DNA from: an uncultured Ruminococcus sp.
Lineage (GTDB): Bacteria > Bacillota > Clostridia > Oscillospirales > Acutalibacteraceae
Assembly: GCA_902794395.1 (NCBI GenBank)
Contig: CADBHB010000005.1
Span: 62,001-126,000 of the forward strand
DNA: 64,000 bases
Direction of reading: 5' to 3'
Shown: positions 15,957 through 23,700 of the stretch, piece by piece
How the letters are laid out: every line of letters begins with the position of its first letter
How positions within the stretch are numbered: position 1 is the first letter of the stretch
The notes under the pieces: model-generated
Told to the model about the DNA's origin: nothing
Databases searched by the model: none
The model's input: only the letters and a program-made list of their open reading frames with translations
Translations under genes and position numbers: made by a program

Positions 15957-17713
15957 TACGTCCTCCCTATCGTTATCAGCATATTATTCATTCCCAGGGC
16001 GCGGGTGTAGCTCACCTTGTCCGCCAGGGTGTTTATCATTTTAAGATTTGACAGCTCATCCTCGTCGTCGTGTACGGTTGCGGGGTCAAAGGCTTCGCCG
16101 TTGTCTCTGAACGATAGAATAATGCTATTGTCGGTTATACGACAGATAAGGTCTATCTGCGGCTGCTTTTTGTCGCTGTTGAATCGCCTGATGTGCTCAA
16201 CGGTTTCCTCGGAAAGCACGCCCGCGTAGTCGGCGCTCCTGCCTCTAACTCCGTTTTCGGCGCAGAAGCCGATTACCTGATCGGCGATCTCAGCCGCCTG
16301 CTCCGCCTTGGGACGGAGGCTTGCGTCAAACACAGCGCTGCAGTCGGTCTGGCGCTCGTGCAGCAGTATGCCGCTGTATCTGTCCTTTTTGACGCGGTAA
16401 ACGATAAAACAGATAAAAAATGTGATAGCTACAGTCAGCATTTCCGAAATAACGAACGCCCAGCTTGTGCCCGTAAGCCCGAACCTGTAGGAAAGGAAGT
16501 ACGCGAGCGGTACGGTGATAACAAGTCCGCGCAGGAAGGTGGTTATGACCGAAATGATCTTTTGTTTTGTCGCCTGAAGATAGTTCATTGTGACGCAGCA
16601 TATGCCCATTCCTATGAGGCTTATCGAGAATATACGCACGACGGGGATACCGATGGCGACGCGCTCGGGGCTTTTGATTGAAAACAGCGACAGCAGCAGA
16701 TTCGGGAAAATGAGTATGAAGGCGATTATAACCGCGCCCGACACGCAGACAAAAACGAAGGTTTTGCGCAGCACCATGTCGATGCCCTTATAATCACGTT
16801 CGCCGTACAGCAGACCTACTATCGGGGTCATGGTGTCGCTGCCGCCTGATACGAACATCGAAATAAAGGTCACGGTGAAATTGCAGACCGAAAACACCGC
16901 CATGCCGTCGGCTCCGGTGGAATCAAGCACGATGCGGTTGAGCAGCAGCGCCTTGACAAAAAGCAGGATGGTATTTACAACAGAGGCGATACCGCCGGTG
17001 CACAGCTCGCCGAGGTATTTTAGCTCTTCTTTTTTGAGAGCGATGAACCTCAGCGTGCGCTTTTTGAAGACAAACAGATAATACAGCTCCATCAAAAAGC
17101 CGACTGCGTAGCCCGTTACCGTAGCGAGCGCCGCTCCCGCGGTGTCCATTTTGAAAAGTCCCATGTAAACAAAATCCATGAGAAGGTTAACAATGTTGGA
17201 CACCAGCAGGATATTGGCGGAAAACTTCGGCATTCCGTCAACCCGAATGATAAATACAAGGTACGGCACCATTATCATAAACAGCGAGCCGTAGATATTG
17301 AACTGCGCGTAATGCTTTACATATTCTGTCAGCGTAGCGTCGCTGCACATCGCGGCGGTTATCACGTCGATAAGCAGCGTTCCCGCTATTGTAACTATGA
17401 CCGATACCAGCGCCGCTCCCCAGAAGGAAAGCGTAAACAGGGCGTTTGCCTTGCGGGCGTCGCGCTGACCCTTGGCGATAGAGATACTGATAGCTCCGCC
17501 TATACCGAAAAGGAAGAACATAGCCTGCATGAAGAGCACGACAGGCTCGGCGAGGTTTACGGCGGAAAAGGCGTTGTCGCTTACCAAAGCGGAAACGATG
17601 ATACCGTCCACAAAGGAAGCGAGAAGTATCGACATGGAGCTGATGATAGTCGGAAAAAGATATTCGTTGAACTTTCTGCCGAGCAGAACAGAGTTTCGCT
17701 GCAGCGCCATCAT
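15956..17713 (-). CDS. MATE-family transporter fused to degenerate RsbW-like ATPase domain
   Basis: 585 residues. The first 445 are a MATE exporter with about twelve hydrophobic helices and the usual internal duplication (ASFVDGIIVSAL near 30 and the later VSGGSDTMTPIVGLLYG). The C-terminal 135 residues (about 450-585) are a GHKL ATPase-like domain of the anti-sigma-factor type: the second motif DNGEAFDP is present, but the N-box Asn is not found (SEETVEHIRR) and the glycine-rich lid motif is replaced by LSNLKMINTLAD. This suggests a domain that no longer phosphorylates. MATE proteins export cationic or amphipathic compounds with Na+ or H+; here the likely cargo is the NRPS product. The ATG overlaps the NRPS stop by four bases (ATGA), with GGAGG inside the NRPS end. 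Confidence 0.88.
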   Translation of the reverse strand: MMALQRNSVLLGRKFNEYLFPTIISSMSILLASFVDGIIVSALVSDNAFSAVNLAEPVVLFMQAMFFLFGIGGAISISIAKGQRDARKANALFTLSFWGAALVSVIVTIAGTLLIDVITAAMCSDATLTEYVKHYAQFNIYGSLFMIMVPYLVFIIRVDGMPKFSANILLVSNIVNLLMDFVYMGLFKMDTAGAALATVTGYAVGFLMELYYLFVFKKRTLRFIALKKEELKYLGELCTGGIASVVNTILLFVKALLLNRIVLDSTGADGMAVFSVCNFTVTFISMFVSGGSDTMTPIVGLLYGERDYKGIDMVLRKTFVFVCVSGAVIIAFILIFPNLLLSLFSIKSPERVAIGIPVVRIFSISLIGMGICCVTMNYLQATKQKIISVITTFLRGLVITVPLAYFLSYRFGLTGTSWAFVISEMLTVAITFFICFIVYRVKKDRYSGILLHERQTDCSAVFDASLRPKAEQAAEIADQVIGFCAENGVRGRSADYAGVLSEETVEHIRRFNSDKKQPQIDLICRITDNSIILSFRDNGEAFDPATVHDDEDELSNLKMINTLADKVSYTRALGMNNMLITIGRT

Positions 17714-20700
17714 TCATCATCCTCCGATTCAAAGAAGCCCAAGCCGTCCAGCGCTGAGATAAAGCTGCTCATATAATCGCGCGAGGTCATCGACCAGCTG
17801 AAGCCCAGCCTGTAAAGCGCCTGAGTAGTGTATTCGTTATCGACGGAGATCATCTCTACTGTCTTTGAGCTGTCCTTGTTGTCATAAGCGAGCAGAGTAG
17901 TGAGCTTAGCCGCCTTTACAGGGTCGCTTTGAGCCTTTGCGAGCATCTTCAAAAACTCGTCGTCCTCAACCAGTTTTATATTCATTCCCATGTCGCGCAT
18001 TTGAAGTATGACGTCGCCCAGGGGTACGTAATGGTTGTTGAAGGGATGGAACACGCAGCATTTGTCGGGAGCGGAGCAGAGCCTGACGATAGCCTCGGCG
18101 GTTTCGTCGATAGGAGCCATCTCTACAGGGTAATTCATCATGCTGTAGGGGTACGCGCCTATGACCAGATACGCCCTTAGTCTGCCCATAAAGCCGTTGG
18201 TAACAAAGTTTATCTGGAACTCGCCGTCGCTGTCGCGCGCGGAGAGGTTGCCTACGCGCATGATCTTGCCCCTCAAGCCGTCTTTGACTGCCTCAAGAAC
18301 ATAGCGCTCCGCAATAAACTTGCTGTGGACGTACTGATTGTCGATGACCTGTCCGAAGTAGAGCGATTGCTCTGTTAGCCTGAGGTCGGCGGACGGGCGG
18401 CCGTTGACCCTGTCGCCGGCTACGCTGCCCGTTGATACCTGAACGATCATGCTGTTATGCTCTTTGCAAAAGGCTATGAGGTTTTTAACTGCCTCGGCGT
18501 TTACCTTCTCGATGTCATTGGTCTCGGAAAAATGCTTTACAAGCGCGGCGCAGTTGATTACGGTGTCGATATGCGCGTCTTTAAGCCCGCTGAACCATTT
18601 TGTATCGGTAACGCTGCCCTCAACCACTGTAACGCGGTTTTCAAAGCAGCCCTCAAAATCGTCCTCAAAGTAGTAATAGAGCTGACCCCTCAGGCGCTGC
18701 TCGGCGCTCAGGCGCTTTGACGAGCGCAGCAGGCAGTAAACATGGCCGCTGTAGTTGTCAAGGAAGAACTTGAGGATGTGGACTCCGAGGAAGCCCGTGG
18801 CGCCGGTGAGAAGAAGATCGCCGACGCGGTTTTTATTTTCTTTTAGAGAATCAAGATCGTTTGCGGCGAGGATGCCGTCAAATACGGAGTAGTCGTAATC
18901 GGCGAGGTCGTCGATGAGCTCGGAATTATCCGAGCATTTCGCGGCGATAGCCTTCGGGGTCTTGAGCGCGAATATATCGCCGTAGGAGACCTCCAGCCCC
19001 TGCTCGTTAGCTTCGACAAGCACGCTTGTTACCGTAAGCGAGGTTCCGCCCAGGTCAAAGAAGCTGCTGTCGGCGCTGACCTTCTCTAAAGAAAGCACCT
19101 TTTTGAATATCTCGCAGAGTATTTTTTCCTCGCGGGTAACAGGCTCGGTATATGCCGCCTCAAAGCTTATCCTCGGCTGAGGCAAAGCCCTGACGTCGGT
19201 TTTTCCGTTCGGCGTCTGAGGCATTTCGTCAAGGCGCATTATCGCGGCGGGTATCATGTAGGCTGTAAGGCGCTTTGAGATATGCTCACGAACCGACTCC
19301 TCGGTGACAGAGGGAGCGGCGCTGTACCACGCGCAAAGGTTGTCTGTACCGTTGATGGGACGGATGAGCACGACAGCCTGATTGACTCCGTCGCAGGAGA
19401 GGATAGCGCGTTCCACCTCGCCCAGCTCGATCCTAAGACCTCTGAGCTTGACCTGATTGTCGCATCTTCCCAGAATGACCACGTCGCCGTCATCCGTCCA
19501 GCGCGCGTAATCTCCCGTTTTGTAAACGCGCTCGCCGTTGTATTCCTTAAAGCTCTTTTCGGTGAGCTCGGGATTGTTGAGATAACCCTCCGCGACTCCC
19601 GCTCCGCCTACATACAGCTCGCCCACTATGCCGACAGGAAGCGGATTGCCGTCGGCGTCAACTATATACTCGGTAACGTTGAGCAGCGGTCTGCCGACGC
19701 ATACCGTATCGGAGCGGGTAAGCTCCTTGGCGTTGCAGGAAACGGTGATCTCGGTGGGGCCGTAGGTGTTGAATATCCTTGCCCCTGTGGTTTTTTTGAG
19801 ATTTTCAAGCAGCTTGGGAGAGTATTTCTCGCCGCCGCACATGATTATTTTGCAGCCCGCGAGCACCGCCTTGAAATCTTCGAGCATCATATACTGCTCT
19901 ATTCTGGACGGCGTTGCGTTTATAACGTCGCCGCCGGTGCGCCTGAACAGCGCGCAGAGCTTTAGCGGGTCCTTCGTTTCGTCCTCGTCGGCAAGCACGA
20001 GCGTCAAGCCGTTGCAGAGGGAGGCTGCGGTCTCCTTGAGCGACATATCGAACGAGACCGTGGTGACCGAAACATAAACGCTGCCCTCGTTTTTCAGCGC
20101 GTGGATGTGGGTGTTTTCGGGATAAGGCGTTAAGTAGTTCGCGATAGATTCGTGCTTAATTATAACGCCCTTGGGTCTGCCGGTTGAGCCTGAGGTATAG
20201 ATGAGATAGGCGGTGTCGCCCGGCTGAACGTCCGCCGCGGGGTCGCTGTCGTTTCCGTTTCGGATAAGCGGCTCGATCTCGAGCTCGTTTTCAAAGCCGC
20301 GCGGTCTGTCGGTGACGATGTATTTCGCCCCGCTGTTTTCGAGGATGTATTTTATCCTGTCGTCGGGATATTCGGGGTCGCAGGGAATATACGCCGCGCC
20401 CGTTTTGAGGATAGAATAGATAGCTATTATCTGGCGGCTGGTGCGCGGGAGAAGGAAAGCGACCCTGTCTCCCCTGCCGACGCCCTTTTCGATAAGCGCG
20501 TTGGCAACGCGGTTGCACTCGGTGTTCAGCTCGGCGTAGGTGTAGGCTCTGTCGCAGGCGATAAGCGCGGTCTTGTCGGGAGTTTCGGCAGCGCGCGCCT
20601 CAAACAGCCTGTGGTAAAACTTTGTTTCGATAGTTCGTGCCTGAACACAAGAGAAGGCTTTAAGCTTCTTTCTGTCGTCATCGGTGAGCATGCTGATTTT

Positions 20701-23700
20701 GCAGAGTTTTTGCGAGGCATCCGCGATGATGGACGCGGCGCTTTGGGCGATAGATGCCGAGATGGACCCCGCAAGCTTTTCGCTGTACAAGGCGGAATCA
20801 TACTGAACATTTACCGCTATTTTGCCCTCTGCGCCGTCCTCGATATGGACGGAGAGCTTGAACTTCGGCAGCGGATTGGTGATGACGCTTTCGATTATCT
20901 CGGCGCCCTCGAGCACGGCGGTCTCATTGACGCCGAGCTGGCAGGCGTAGTTGATTTTTGAAGCAAAGCCGTATTTTTCAAACAGCTTTATAAACGGGTA
21001 GGCGCTGTTTTTCTGCGCCGCGCGGATGGAGGAAGCGGTATCAAGGACGAATTGAAGCGCGGTCCTTTCGCTGTCGATGCAGGCGTGCAGAGGCAAGCTT
21101 TTGACAAACATTCCGAGCGAGTCCAAAAAGCGGATGTCCTCTCTGCCGCCGGAGATCATCGAGATATACACATGGCGGTCGGCGGTGCAGCGGCTGACCG
21201 CGTACTCGGTAGCGGCGAGGAAAAGCGCGGCGGGAGTAAGCGAATTATCGCGGCAGAAAGCGTCTATCGCGGCTCTGTCGAGATATGTGACAGCCTCTCT
21301 CAGCTCGCCCTCCTCGGAGCTGCCGTTCAGATCGGCTGAAATATCGGAGGCGTTCTCGTAATCGGCAAACAGCTCGCGGTAATAGCCGAGCGCTTTTTCG
21401 CCCTGCTCGCTGTGCTCAAGCTCCGCCTCCTCAGCGATATAGCTGTAATAGGAGGTATCGGTCTCGGGTCGGGTGCCGTTGGTGTAGATGTCGGCAAGCT
21501 TTTTGATGAACGCGGATAGCGACAGCCCGTCGAAAATGATGTGGTGGGCGTCAAAAAGCAGCAGGACGTTTTTCTCGGTGCTTATTATCTCACAGCGGAA
21601 AAGCGGTCCGCGCGAGAGATTGAAGGGCTTTACAAACTCCGCCTCCTCCGCGGCGGCGGCAGCGGTATTCATGGTGAGTACGGGGATGTCGTATTCAATG
21701 CTGTCCGGCTGCTTTTGGACTATGTCCTTGCCGTCGAGCACAACTACCGAGGTCAGTACGGGATTAGCGGCGATGAGCAGCTCAAGCGACTTTTTCAGTC
21801 TGTCGACATCAGTGCGCTTAGAGAGCGTGTACTTCATGGGGATATTGTAGATGAGCGCGTCGGGACGCTTCATGCTGTCGTAGTAAACACCGAGCTGCTC
21901 GGCGCAGAGCGGTACCCTGTTTGTCTCGGCTTCAATTCTGATTTCGGAGCCTGCCGCCCTTTTGTTAAGAAGGTTCTCGATAATGAGGTTTTCTACCGTG
22001 AGCAGAGAACACTCTTCATCCATCAGCTCCGCCGCTCCGGTTTTCAGCCCAAAGCTCTCAAAGAGCTTGGCGGAAAACATGATGGTCGTAAGCGAGGTGA
22101 GCCCCAGCGACACAAGGCTGTCGGTCACGTTTTTGGTTTCAAAGCCCGTGATTTCGCTGACCATGGCGCAAAGACGTTCCTCGAGCATATTGAGCGCTCT
22201 TGCGCCCTGCGCCTCGTCCTGACTCTGCACCGACGGCTCGGGCAGCTTGCGCTTGTCGACCTTGCCGTTTGGATTTATGGGTATCTTCTCGATCTGCATG
22301 GTGACAGAGGGCACCATATACTTGGGCAGCTCTTCCGAGATAAAGCCGTTAAGCGCGGGAACGTCGATCGGGGAATCCGACACAACATAGGCGATGACCG
22401 CCTTTCCTCCGCTGGGGAGATCTCTGGCGATAACAGCGGCGTCCTTCACCCCGTTGAACTCGCGGATACGGCGCTCTATCTCGGTAAGCTCGATGCGGAA
22501 GCCGCGTATCTTTACCTGCTCGTCGCGTCTGCCGACAAACTGCACGTTGCCGTCGGGAAGATAGCGGCACACGTCGCCTGTGAGATACATCCTCTCGTAC
22601 CCCTCGAAGTCGAAGAACGGATTGCGGATGAACTTTTCGTCTGTAAGGTCGGGGCGATTGAGGTATCCGCGCGTGACGGGATAGCCCGAGATAACAAGCT
22701 CGCCCACCGCGCCCGCGGGCAGCAGACGGTTCTGCTTATCTACGATATAAATATCGCAGTTGCCGAAGGATCTTCCGATAGGAACAGAGGCGTACCGCTT
22801 GTCTATGAGGTAATCGGTGACATAGATAGTACATTCGGTGGGACCGTAGGTGTTGACAAAGTCGAAGCAGGGCGGTTCACAGGGCACCAGCTTTTCGCCG
22901 CCGACGGTGAACGTCCTCATGTAAGGGCTTTCGGGATATGCCGTGATATACTGCCTGCCGAGCTGGGTGGTGCAGTCCATCATGGTTATTTTGTTGCCGA
23001 TGACGAACTCGTGCAGCCCTACCAGATCGAGTCTGGTTTCCTCGGGAACGATATAAACCGAAGCTCCGGCGGTCAGCGCGGGATAAAGATCCTGCATAGA
23101 GGCGTCAAAGCCGAAGGCGCCGTAGGCGGAGAAGCGGTCTTTTTCGGTGATATTGAATCTATCGCAGAAAGCAAGGCAGAAGTTCACAAGGTTGCGGTGC
23201 TCAAGCATGCAGCCCTTCGGCTTTCCCGTGGAGCCTGAGGTGTAGATGAGCGCGAACAGCGAATCCGCTAAAGGCGGCGTAAGCTGCGCTTCGGTATTTT
23301 CGGGAAGGTCATATATCTCATTCGCAGAGAGGATGAGTCCGCCGTAGCCCTCGATGATCGGGGCAAGCTCGTCGTCGGCTATGACTACCGGCGCTTTTGA
23401 ATCCTCCAGCATATACATCAGCCTGTCGCTCGGATAGTTGCTGTCGAGCGGCTGACACGCGCCGCCCGCCTTCAGCACCGCGAGGGTGCATACCGGAAAC
23501 AGCTCGCTGCGCTTTACCATGATGCCGACGGGCACCTCGCGGGTAACGCCGTTTGAAGCAAGGAGCTTGGCGAGGTTTTCGGAATACTGATCGAGCTGCG
23601 AATACGTGAGGCTCTTATCCTTAAAGCTGACGGCGATATTGTCGGGGCAAAGCTCTGCCTGCCTGCGGAAAAGGTCGACCATGGTGAGCGAACGATCGAA

